From contig JAJZOS010000020.1 in the NCBI GenBank assembly GCA_021851985.1, positions 1 to 10,741 of the forward strand: a stretch of 10,741 nt of DNA. The letters run 5' to 3'. The DNA is from Microcaldota archaeon (lineage in GTDB: Archaea > Micrarchaeota > Micrarchaeia > Micrarchaeales > CABMGC01). The notes beneath the pieces were generated by a model. The model was not told where the DNA came from, searched no databases, and worked only from the letters and a program-made list of their open reading frames with translations. This document shows positions 1 through 6,890 of this stretch, one piece after another. How positions within the stretch are numbered: position 1 is the stretch's first letter; the number at the start of each line of letters is the position of its first letter. A program made the position numbers and the translations under genes.

Positions 1-606
1 TAACGGCGTTATTGACACGTTTTCGAATATCTGCCTCTCGAGCCGCAGGCCTGACTCGTCCTTCCAGCCATTCTCTTTCCCGTACCTTCTCCTTAAATCC
101 TCTAATCGTTCTGATATGCTGACTACGCTTAGCGGCCCTACCCTCTGGTCAGCGTATGTGCATATCTTAAGGTCAAAGTCATCTGATTGCATCATTGAGT
201 CTATCTTAGTGAAACCCATATTCGAGATAAGGAAAATGGCCCTTTCGGATATTCCAAGCCCCTCTGCCATCTTCGCAGTTATTGCATAGTCAGATTGTGT
301 GCCATATTTCTCGATAGTTTCACGTTTGATGCCTTTCCAGTACTCTATATATTCAGAATCATGCCCATGCCAGAACAACGGTTCGTCAAAATTGAATTTT
401 GCTATGTTTCCGATATCATGGAGAAGTAGTGCAGCGATTATGTCATCCTTGTGTATTGCAAATGACTTTGTTGACCAGTTTTCTGCTATGATCTCGCCTA
501 TTGCAGCCGCACGGAACATATGCATCCTCAAGTGAGGTATGATATTCAATTCATCATATATCTGATTTATTGATTTGATAATTTTGCTGCTGTCCAAGTC
601 TACCAC
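1..606 (-). CDS. HD-domain metal-dependent phosphohydrolase (partial, C-terminus off the window)
   Basis: The reading frame stays open from GTG at 606 to base 1, giving 202 N-terminal residues; the C-terminus lies outside the window. The HD signature is complete: H29 (in HLRMH), H63-D64 (LLLHDIGN) and D153 (CTYADQR). This is the metal-binding set of HD-superfamily phosphohydrolases, which cleave phosphate esters of nucleotides, (p)ppGpp, cyclic nucleotides or related compounds. The substrate cannot be read from the sequence. The protein looks soluble, with no signal peptide or membrane segment. An in-frame TGA lies two codons before GTG 606, so this is the first possible start; later ATG codons (residues 28 and 30) would fall at the first metal histidine. 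There is no clear ribosome-binding site. It lies 24 bp downstream of the nicotinamidase-like gene on the same strand, so it is probably the last-seen member of the pncB transcript. A role in nucleotide or NAD breakdown is inference only. Confidence 0.85.
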   Translation of the reverse strand, partial: MVDLDSSKIIKSINQIYDELNIIPHLRMHMFRAAAIGEIIAENWSTKSFAIHKDDIIAALLLHDIGNIAKFNFDEPLFWHGHDSEYIEYWKGIKRETIEKYGTQSDYAITAKMAEGLGISERAIFLISNMGFTKIDSMMQSDDFDLKICTYADQRVGPLSVVSISERLEDLRRRYGKENGWKDESGLRLERQIFENVSITPL

Positions 607-630
607 GTTTCATGCGTAATTAAGACAGGG

Positions 631-1341
631 TCATCTTATCTTCATCCTGCTTTCCCTTCTTGCTGCATCCTTTAGCGCCGACGCTTCACTTGATTTTGCA
701 TTTATTTGCTTGAGGACTTCTGAAGTTGTAACGAATTTCACGCCCAGGCCTTTGAACTCCTCGAATGTCCTTGCCTTCCCTTCTTCACTTATCTCTTTTA
801 TTGCATCAGTTACAACTGCAACCGTCCAGTTCTTGTTGTTGTCATTTGACCATTTTACAAGGCCGACTACTGCGCATCTGTCGCAGTATTCTGTTGCTAC
901 TCCAATTACATATATAGTGGAATTTTTTGGGATTTTTTCCAGGACAACGCTTATGTACTTATTAGTAAATACGTCATTATCATCCTTCATGAGTATTACT
1001 TGCGGTTTGCTCAATTTTTGGGCAAGTTCATCATGGCTGTATTCGCCATCCCACCTTAATACGCCTACTTTTTCAGAACCAAGGAAAGTTTCCGGTATGT
1101 TCAGCTGCCCTTCTGTCCCCCCTATGCAATGATCCGGAAACTGACCACCGTTCCCTGCAAATTCTGCGCTTTTTTCGTTGTGGTCGTCTGCAGACCCGTT
1201 TATAGGAATGTTGTTTTTAGCCGCTGACTTAAATATTTTTGAAAGGTTGTCTCTGATTTTTGCTGCGTCTGGCACAGCAAGTGCGCCATCCGCATTCATG
1301 AAGTCGTTCTGAGTATCCACATTCCACACTATTATTTCCAT
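631..1341 (-). CDS. pncA: Nicotinamidase-like cysteine hydrolase (isochorismatase superfamily)
   Basis: Probable nicotinamidase (nicotinamide to nicotinate plus ammonia), a cytosolic enzyme of NAD salvage. The catalytic triad of the family is visible: D9 (NVDTQNDF), K119 (VILMKDD) and C153 (GVATEYC). Metal ligands D52, H54 (SADDHNE) and H71 (QFPDHCIGGT) are also present; from memory these fall at the same positions as in the Pyrococcus enzyme. At 236 residues it is longer than the usual 180-215. The extra length is an expanded segment around residues 80-115 and a basic C-terminal tail of about 25 residues after the core. A second cysteine, C156, sits three residues after the catalytic one. 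It starts 7 bp after the pncB stop, which supports both cotranscription and the nicotinate-producing role. The alternative is another amidase of the superfamily; the pncB linkage makes nicotinamidase most likely. Confidence 0.87.
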   Translation of the reverse strand: MEIIVWNVDTQNDFMNADGALAVPDAAKIRDNLSKIFKSAAKNNIPINGSADDHNEKSAEFAGNGGQFPDHCIGGTEGQLNIPETFLGSEKVGVLRWDGEYSHDELAQKLSKPQVILMKDDNDVFTNKYISVVLEKIPKNSTIYVIGVATEYCDRCAVVGLVKWSNDNNKNWTVAVVTDAIKEISEEGKARTFEEFKGLGVKFVTTSEVLKQINAKSSEASALKDAARRESRMKIR

Positions 1342-1348
1342 TCAATCA

Positions 1349-2773
1349 TCATTTTATTTTTTTAGCAGTTGCATTATGGCCTTGCCCGTTGCGAATTGCA
1401 GCCTTTGCGCTCTCTATGAGTTGTGTCTGTATTACAAGGAGATGGGATGAGAGTTCTACTTTGTATTTATTTGGAGTAAGCCCGCGTAGAGTATCTGGAA
1501 GCTTTTTCCTCTCAGATTCTGCATGTATCTTTATCTCCTCCAAAGTAGGCATTTTTACTATTATATTTCCGCCTTCCATGACCTTTTCAAGAAGAGGCGT
1601 GCCTGATTTTCTTTCCTCGATTCCTGATAGGCATATTTCGTCCATGTATGCACGGCCATCACGGCCGTAGAATCTATAAACCTGTTTTAGCCCTGGGAGT
1701 GTTATCTTGCCTTCGCTTATCTTTATCCTTGGCTGCATTTCTCCACTTTTTGTTTCCTGCTCAGAAAGTTTATATACGACGCCCAGATGTGGGGCATCGT
1801 TCGATGTGGCCACCATGGTGCCGATGCCTAGCATATCTGCTATCCCGCCCTTTGACCTTATATCTGTTATTTTAATCTCGTCTAGATCATTTGATATGAC
1901 TATTTTGACATAGCCAAGCCCATTTTCATTAAGTATATTGCGGGCAAGCCTTGAGAAATGAGCCAGATCCCCCGAGTCTATCCTTATGCCTAAAAGTCTC
2001 TCTCCTCGTGATTCCATTTCTTTTGCAACTGTTATAGCATTCCTTATCCCCTGTTCAATGTCGTATGTATCAACAAGAAGCACGGTATTTTTTGGGAACG
2101 CATTGCTATATGCCCTGAAAGCATCAAGCTCGGAAGCAAAGCCCATTACAAAGGCATGCGCCATGGTGCCGCTTACTGGAATTCCGTATCTTTTTCCAGC
2201 TTCTAAATTGCTTGTTGCAACGAATCCTGCTATGTATGCTGCCCTTGCACATGCAATTGCAGCTTCAGGATCATGAGACCTTCTTGTGCCGAACTCCATC
2301 GCCTGCGAATAAAATCTTGAATTGTCAACTATTCTTGATGCTTTTGAGGCGAACATCGTTCTTGAGCCTATTATGTTAAGTAAATACGTTTCAACAAGCT
2401 GCGCCTCAAACGTCGGAGCGCGCACTATTAGCAATGGTTCATTGCTAAATATAGGAGTACCCTCCTTTACTGCCCATACGTCCCCAGTAAACCTGAAATT
2501 CCTTAGCTTTTCAAAGAATCTTTCATGTTGTTCTCCTTGGAATGCTGGCAGCGACTTCAGGTAGGATATCTGTTCCTCTGTAAAGCGGAGATTCTTAAGA
2601 TAGTTTAGTGCCTCCTCAAGTCCACATGATAAAAGATAATTCCTGCTTTCCGGGATGCGCCTTACGAAAAGATCGAATGTCGAAAGCTCGTTTGATTTTC
2701 CTGCCAGCTCATTCGCGGCCATCATTGTTAATTGATACATATCTGTTTCTAAGGCGTGGTTTTTTTCCATCAT
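1349..2773 (-). CDS. pncB: Nicotinate phosphoribosyltransferase
   Basis: Converts nicotinate and PRPP to nicotinate mononucleotide, normally with ATP hydrolysis, in the Preiss-Handler NAD route. At 474 residues it is full length for the family. Visible family blocks: N-terminal TDMYQLTMM (10-18); NYLLSCGLEEAL (45-56); EFGTRRSHDPEAA (160-172); SGTMAHAF (201-208) with H206, the expected phosphorylated histidine; LLVDTYD (232-238); GIRIDSGDL (262-270), the phosphoribosyl-binding stretch; and GIGTMVATS (316-324). Two adjacent ATGs are possible. The second, at 2770, has GTGAT (2774-2778) three bases upstream and is the better-supported start. The gene has its own TATA box 93 bp below nadE and is followed after 7 bp by the nicotinamidase, so substrate supply and use are encoded together. 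Nothing suggests damage. Confidence 0.96.
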   Translation of the reverse strand: MMEKNHALETDMYQLTMMAANELAGKSNELSTFDLFVRRIPESRNYLLSCGLEEALNYLKNLRFTEEQISYLKSLPAFQGEQHERFFEKLRNFRFTGDVWAVKEGTPIFSNEPLLIVRAPTFEAQLVETYLLNIIGSRTMFASKASRIVDNSRFYSQAMEFGTRRSHDPEAAIACARAAYIAGFVATSNLEAGKRYGIPVSGTMAHAFVMGFASELDAFRAYSNAFPKNTVLLVDTYDIEQGIRNAITVAKEMESRGERLLGIRIDSGDLAHFSRLARNILNENGLGYVKIVISNDLDEIKITDIRSKGGIADMLGIGTMVATSNDAPHLGVVYKLSEQETKSGEMQPRIKISEGKITLPGLKQVYRFYGRDGRAYMDEICLSGIEERKSGTPLLEKVMEGGNIIVKMPTLEEIKIHAESERKKLPDTLRGLTPNKYKVELSSHLLVIQTQLIESAKAAIRNGQGHNATAKKIK

Positions 2774-2866
2774 ATCACTTTAAACAAAAGGTCGTATTTT
2801 CTGATATATAAAGTTTGTGCGGATGTACAAATCTTTGCAGTTTCCTGTTGTTTTGTAGCCATATGA
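2774..2866 (-). promoter_or_regulatory. Promoter region of the pncB-pncA-HD transcript
   Basis: On the minus strand a strong archaeal TATA box (TTTATATAT, 2804-2812) is centred about 35 bases before the pncB ATG. The predicted start of transcription, about 25 bases downstream, would leave a leader of roughly 10 bases that holds the GTGAT ribosome-binding motif (2774-2778). The 93-bp gap after nadE has no other recognisable element and no long T-run terminator, so read-through from nadE is also possible. Confidence 0.6.
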
Positions 2867-4483
2867 TCACTGTGCAACTTTGTGCTTGTAGCCGTTGGCT
2901 ATTGGCATTCGCCTTCCAGTGCCGAATGCCTTAGGCGTGACCTTTATTGCTGGCGGCGCCCTATGCCTCTTGTTTTCAGCGCCATCGATTTTCCTTACGA
3001 GCTCCTTCAGCACAGAAGGATCGGTCCCTGACTCCTTTATTTTTTCAGGGCTCTGTATCTCTTCAACATATTTGTGAATGACATTGTCCAGAATAGCGTA
3101 TTCAGGAAGGCTATCCCTGTCCCGCTGGTTCGCTTTCAATTCCGCCGAGGGCTCCTTTGTAAGTATGTTCCTTGGTATCCTGTCGTATCCTGCAACTCCG
3201 TTTATGTACCTGCAGAGATCGTAAACCATCATCTTTGGCACATCGCCTATAACAGAGAGATCTCCAGCCATGTCACCGTATATTGTGCCGTACCCCACTG
3301 CGGCTTCGGATTTGTTTGAGGTGTTGAGAACCATGTACCCGAACTTGTTTGCTATTCCATATAGATTAACCATCCTTATCCTTGCCTGTATGTTCTCTTC
3401 TGCAGTTCCTGGCTTTGTATCTTTGAATATGGGAGAAAGCATTTTGGTGAACGCCTTGAATGCGGGCTCTATGGATATGATCTCTGATGCAACTCCAAGA
3501 TTCTTTACAAGCGCCTTTGAATCGTTTATGCTGTGGTCCGAGCTGAATCTTGAAGGCATCATGACACACAGTACGTTTTCTGGCAAGAGGGCATCGGCGG
3601 CTATTGCTGCGACAAGCGCGGAATCTACTCCGCCAGATAGTCCAAGAACGACCTTCTTGAATCCATTCTTATGAACAAAGTCCCTGACCCCCAGAACAAG
3701 CGCATTGTATACCTCCTCAGCACTTGTCTGGTTTTTCGGGGTTACTGGCGCGCTGTTAGTTGAGAAGACTATCATATCTTCTCTGAAATGCTTTGCCTGT
3801 GCGATCATCTCCCCCTTTCCATTGAATGCGTATGATTCCCCGTCAAATATTAAGTCATCCTGTCCGCCCACCTGATTTGCGTATATTATTGGAACGTGCC
3901 CTCTTGATATGTGCTTTGATATCAGCTCCTGCCTTTCAAGGGTTTTTGAATAGTGGAATGGAGATGATGATATGTTGATTATGAGCTCTGCCCCTTTTTC
4001 CGCCTGCTTATCTGCCTGCCCTCCTTCTACCCAGATATCTTCGCATATATTTATTGCAAATTTCTTCCCGAACAGCTCGAACATTCCGTCGGAGTTTCCT
4101 GACGAAAAATATCTCTTCTCATCGAATACGTCATAATTAGGCAGGTGCATCTTGTGATACTTGTAAACTGTATTTCCATCATTAAACACGAATGCAGTAT
4201 TGAAGAGTTCGCCGTCTACTCTTTCTATACCTCCTACGACAACGGCCATTCCTTTCGACGCTTTTCGTATCCTTTCCTGCGCATATTCGCAGGATCTTAC
4301 AAACTCGTCTGAAAGAAGAAGGTCTTTTGGCGGATATCCTGGAACAGTCATTTCAGAGAATACGACCAAAACCGCGCTGCTTGCCTTTGCCTTTTCTATA
4401 TACTCTATTATCCTGTCTGTATTGTATTCTATGCTACCTACAGACGTATTTATTTGTGCAATTGCAATCTTTGAGCCGTCCAT
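2867..4483 (-). CDS. nadE: Glutamine-dependent NAD+ synthetase (glutaminase + synthetase)
   Basis: Catalyses the last step of NAD synthesis: deamido-NAD plus ATP plus amide nitrogen to NAD+. The N-terminal nitrilase-fold domain (about residues 1-245) frees ammonia from glutamine, with the triad E44 (FSEMTVPGYPP), K111 (KMHLPNY) and C147 (NICEDIW). The C-terminal domain (about 255-538) is the N-type ATP pyrophosphatase, with P-loop GLSGGVDS (281-288) and the NTSNKSEAAVGYGT block (387-400) that follows in NAD synthetases. At 538 residues it is typical of the compact fused form. Many archaea carry only the ammonia-dependent synthetase, so the glutaminase domain is a real distinction. The start ATG at 4483 is 2 bp after the stop of the upstream GXGXG gene, which argues for translational coupling. 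All catalytic residues are present. Confidence 0.97.
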   Translation of the reverse strand: MDGSKIAIAQINTSVGSIEYNTDRIIEYIEKAKASSAVLVVFSEMTVPGYPPKDLLLSDEFVRSCEYAQERIRKASKGMAVVVGGIERVDGELFNTAFVFNDGNTVYKYHKMHLPNYDVFDEKRYFSSGNSDGMFELFGKKFAINICEDIWVEGGQADKQAEKGAELIINISSSPFHYSKTLERQELISKHISRGHVPIIYANQVGGQDDLIFDGESYAFNGKGEMIAQAKHFREDMIVFSTNSAPVTPKNQTSAEEVYNALVLGVRDFVHKNGFKKVVLGLSGGVDSALVAAIAADALLPENVLCVMMPSRFSSDHSINDSKALVKNLGVASEIISIEPAFKAFTKMLSPIFKDTKPGTAEENIQARIRMVNLYGIANKFGYMVLNTSNKSEAAVGYGTIYGDMAGDLSVIGDVPKMMVYDLCRYINGVAGYDRIPRNILTKEPSAELKANQRDRDSLPEYAILDNVIHKYVEEIQSPEKIKESGTDPSVLKELVRKIDGAENKRHRAPPAIKVTPKAFGTGRRMPIANGYKHKVAQ

Positions 4484-4485
4484 TT

Positions 4486-5766
4486 TTAATCTCGGTTGTA
4501 ATCTACCCTCTTGCCGTTCTGGTAAATATGTGCACGACCGTCGCCTAAGCCTGCAATTTTACCAGATACATATATGCGCCCTCCTGCTGAACGCTCCCCG
4601 ACGTTTTTTCCAGCGCTCCCTTCAATCACAATTTCAACATCCTGAGGAGATGGAAAATAATTACCCAAATACGCACCAGCCCAATCTCCGGCATTCCCTT
4701 CTACCTTTATTCGTGCTGACTCATTCGCATTGAAGCCAAAAGAGTCTCCTGCATTTCCATGCACTAAAATACTAGCATTCCCTCGAGACATATAGCCCAC
4801 ATCCATCCCGGCATTCCTCCCTATCTCAAGTTTTGCATTACCTGACATCGAACTGCCCGCTTTATCCCCAACATCTCCATATACTAAAATATAAGCATGA
4901 TCACTGCTGAGCTCGCCGGTACAAGCTCCAGCATTTCCATATATCTCAAGTTTTGCATTACCTGACATCGAAATGCCAGCTTTATCCCCTACATCTCCAT
5001 GCACTAAAATATTAATATAATGCCTGCTGAGCTCGCCGGTACAAGCTCCAGCATTTCCATATATCTCAAGTTTTGCATTACTGGACATCGAAATGCCAGC
5101 TTTATCCTTTACATCTCCATGCACTAAAACATAAGCACAATCAGTGCTGTACCCGCCAGTCCGAAATCCGGCATTTCCATATATCTCAAGTTTTGCATTA
5201 CCTGACATCGAAATGCCAGCTTCATCTCCTACGTCTCTATGCACTAAAACATAAGCATCATCTTTGTTGGATGTGCCAGTCCGAAATCCGGCATTTCCAT
5301 ATATCTCGAGTTTTGCTGAGCCTCCCATAAATCCGCCAGCATAATTTCCAGCGTCTCCACGCACAATGACAGTGCCACGCATCAACCCATATGCAAGATA
5401 ATCTACTTTCCTTCCGTTGAAATCGAGATATATTACATCACCGTCTTTTATTATTTTGTTTATTGCTTCAGAAATGAAAATTCCGGTTTTTTCATTAACG
5501 TCAATGATTTTACATATCTCCTCTATATCTTGCTTAGTATAATCAATGTTATTAACTTTTGATTTGTAATAATCACGCGAATCGGAAAAACTCATTTTAC
5601 TGCTTGTATCGAATGCTTCCTTAAGATTTGACATTGATAGTCTATCTACGGTTATCTCGCGATTGTTTTCACTGCCACTGCGCACCGCATCTTTAAGCGT
5701 TTCTTTACTTTCATTTTTTGCATTGAATTTTTCGCCGTTATTTTTTTGCATGCTTATCACTGACAT
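4486..5766 (-). CDS. GXGXG-type beta-helix repeat protein of unknown function
   Basis: Residues 1-45 are polar and probably disordered. Residues 46-130 form a charged globular segment ending in NGRKVDYLAYGLMRG. Residues 132-400 are a repeat region with a 20-residue period, marked by (G/R)(N/D)(A/V)GxxxG at about 157, 177, 197, 217, 237, 257, 277, 297, 317, 337 and 357. Units alternate between AKLEIYGNAG and ILVHGDVGDKAG types. This is the right-handed beta-helix pattern seen in the C-terminal domain of glutamate synthase and in FwdC/FmdC of formylmethanofuran dehydrogenase. No catalytic residues or membrane segments are visible, so a structural or scaffold role is likely but unproven. The outer start is ATG 5766. 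ATG 5751 (residue 6) is favoured, because GTGAT (5756-5760) precedes it by four bases and the TATA box lies about 35 bases upstream. The stop is 2 bp before nadE. Confidence 0.85.
   Translation of the reverse strand: MSVISMQKNNGEKFNAKNESKETLKDAVRSGSENNREITVDRLSMSNLKEAFDTSSKMSFSDSRDYYKSKVNNIDYTKQDIEEICKIIDVNEKTGIFISEAINKIIKDGDVIYLDFNGRKVDYLAYGLMRGTVIVRGDAGNYAGGFMGGSAKLEIYGNAGFRTGTSNKDDAYVLVHRDVGDEAGISMSGNAKLEIYGNAGFRTGGYSTDCAYVLVHGDVKDKAGISMSSNAKLEIYGNAGACTGELSRHYINILVHGDVGDKAGISMSGNAKLEIYGNAGACTGELSSDHAYILVYGDVGDKAGSSMSGNAKLEIGRNAGMDVGYMSRGNASILVHGNAGDSFGFNANESARIKVEGNAGDWAGAYLGNYFPSPQDVEIVIEGSAGKNVGERSAGGRIYVSGKIAGLGDGRAHIYQNGKRVDYNRD
4861..5340 (-). repeat. Tandem 120-bp repeat inside the beta-helix gene
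   Basis: Four consecutive 120-bp units (4861-4980, 4981-5100, 5101-5220, 5221-5340) are nearly identical at DNA level. Each encodes two 20-residue beta-helix coils. For example, the block reading catttccatatatctc (plus strand) recurs at 4936, 5056, 5176 and 5296. The flanking coils keep the protein pattern but have diverged in DNA, so the central units look recently duplicated or homogenised. Period and phase are exact, with no frameshift. Confidence 0.9.
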
Positions 5767-5834
5767 AGAATTAGTTTTTAACTATAAATAGATTATGTAT
5801 ATATAATATATACCTCACATATGTAAGACTTATC
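5767..5834. promoter_or_regulatory. Divergent promoter region with palindromes (beta-helix/nadE and AbrB-PhoU)
   Basis: This 68-bp AT-rich spacer serves two genes. On the minus strand, TATTTATAG (5782-5790) lies about 35 bases before ATG 5751 of the beta-helix gene. On the plus strand, gtatatataatatatac (5797-5813) is a perfect 8+1+8 inverted repeat that also forms the TATA box about 31 bases before the ATG of the AbrB-PhoU gene. A second near-perfect inverted repeat, ctcacatatgtaag (5814-5827, one mismatched pair), covers the expected transcription start. Such symmetry suits a dimeric regulator, possibly the AbrB-PhoU protein itself; that link is inference. Confidence 0.6.
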
Positions 5835-6695
5835 ATGGAAAAGCGAATGTTCAAATTCGGGAATGCCAGCCTTGCTTTGATAATCCCTAAAAAGTGGATT
5901 GACAAGAACAGGCTTGATCAGTCAAAGCCTTTGAATATATTCGAAAATAACGTTGGCGATCTTGTAATATCCCCTAGGGAGGAACAGATAAAGGAGCGTG
6001 AAGAGATAATAGCGCAGAGCGTTAGTCCTGCTGCGCTTGCAAGACTTGTAGGCTTGCATTATATGTTTGGCACCACAAAATTGAGGCTCTATTTCAAAAA
6101 TGGCTACGGAAAGAGCACGGCGAACTACATAACTGAGAAGATAAAGGAAGAATGTCCGGGATTTGAGATAGTTGGTCATTCAGCAAATGACATTATGATA
6201 GAGGATTTCAACAAAATGCGTGAAGCTGATATTACAAAAATAATAAGCAGGCTTAAGCTTCTTGTAAAGCAGGAATTTGAAGAGATACGCAATGGCGACC
6301 TGAAAAGTCTAGAGGAATCTGAAAGAGTGATAAACAGGTTCTTCATGCTTGGAGTAAGACATGTGAATGCGTTGGGAACAGAGGAATCAACAAAATACTT
6401 TGTTGTTCTTCAGATGCTTGAGATGATATCGGACAACCTCAACATAGTCTACCAGCCAAATATGGTACGAAACATGAAGATATTGGATATGATTGAAGAG
6501 CAGTTCGATCTATGTTTTTCGGGATTTGAAGGAAAAAGAGATTCTGTGGAGAAGTCAATGGCACTTAGAGAGGAGATATATAATTCTGCAACAAAACTTA
6601 AGTTAGATAGGCTGAAGATACATGCATTGCAGGAAATAACCAATGAAATATCTAGAATTTCAGAGTTCGGCCTATACCTTAATATGCACAAATGA
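5835..6695 (+). CDS. AbrB-PhoU fusion transcriptional regulator
   Basis: Residues 3-48 form a SpoVT/AbrB-type swapped-hairpin DNA-binding domain (KFGNASLALIIPKKWIDKNRL ... LNIFENNVGDLVISP). Residues from about 60 to 286 are helical and charged. They match the PhoU-like bundle architecture of archaeal proteins annotated as phosphate uptake regulators, with repeated acidic helices such as SLEESERVINRFF and EMISDNLNIV. Such proteins are thought to combine metal- or phosphate-linked sensing with DNA binding, but their targets are mostly unknown. No phosphate transporter is in the window, so the phosphate link rests on family membership only. The protein looks cytoplasmic. ATG 5835 is the first possible start; no ribosome-binding site precedes it and the TATA box is about 31 bases away, so the mRNA is probably leaderless or nearly so. 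The stop is followed within 3 bases by 23S-like sequence. Confidence 0.85.
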   Translation: MEKRMFKFGNASLALIIPKKWIDKNRLDQSKPLNIFENNVGDLVISPREEQIKEREEIIAQSVSPAALARLVGLHYMFGTTKLRLYFKNGYGKSTANYITEKIKEECPGFEIVGHSANDIMIEDFNKMREADITKIISRLKLLVKQEFEEIRNGDLKSLEESERVINRFFMLGVRHVNALGTEESTKYFVVLQMLEMISDNLNIVYQPNMVRNMKILDMIEEQFDLCFSGFEGKRDSVEKSMALREEIYNSATKLKLDRLKIHALQEITNEISRISEFGLYLNMHK

Positions 6696-6698
6696 CCC

Positions 6699-6890
6699 CG
6701 TCCCAAACCCAGGCGTGAAATTCGGGTAGGAGGGCATACTGCATGGCTAGAAGCTTGGTCTTAAGATCAAGTGGACTGTGCAGCAAAGAAAATCCTGATA
6801 TTAGCTTTAATACGAGAGGAACGAAAGATAGGAGACTCTGGTGGACCGGTTGTTATTATGGCATTGTCTGGTGGCTATGCTCTAGGCTCT
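6699..6890 (+). pseudogene. Degenerate 23S rRNA fragment (end of domain V to domain VI, with sarcin-ricin loop)
   Basis: The plus strand carries a recognisable but decayed stretch of archaeal 23S rRNA. The clearest part is tacgagaggaac (6812-6823), the sarcin-ricin loop. It is followed at the expected distance by ctggtggaccggttgtt (6838-6854), matching the helix 96 region (CUGGUGuACCGGUUGUU in Haloarcula, from memory), and by ggcattgtctggtggctatgc, matching helix 97. Upstream, cttggtc and gatcaagtggactgtg (about 6754-6784) align with helix 94. Weaker matches, including gtcccaa at 6702, extend to about 6699. It is not functional rRNA: the universally conserved bulged G of the loop (E. coli G2655) is A here, the GUCGUGAGAC element before helix 94 is missing, the A-loop is unrecognisable, and similarity stops near 6890, short of the 23S end. 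The exact edges are uncertain. Confidence 0.75.

Noticed and set aside
299..535. Plus-strand open frame of 78 codons near the left edge
   Set aside because: It is antisense to the HD-domain gene, whose metal-binding motif is complete.
710..1132. Plus-strand open frame of 140 codons
   Set aside because: It is antisense to the nicotinamidase-like gene, whose catalytic residues are intact.
4200..4733. Plus-strand open frame of 177 codons
   Set aside because: It is antisense across the junction of nadE and the beta-helix gene, both of which are supported by domains; composition is rich in serine, proline and histidine, as in shadow frames.
4861..5340. 120-bp direct repeats as a possible CRISPR array or mobile repeat
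   Set aside because: The repeats keep frame, encode beta-helix coils and lack distinct spacers.
6696..6856. Possibility that the rRNA-like sequence is part of an intact 23S gene
   Set aside because: It begins just after a protein gene, ends before the 23S 3' end, lacks conserved elements and carries a change at the invariant bulged G.
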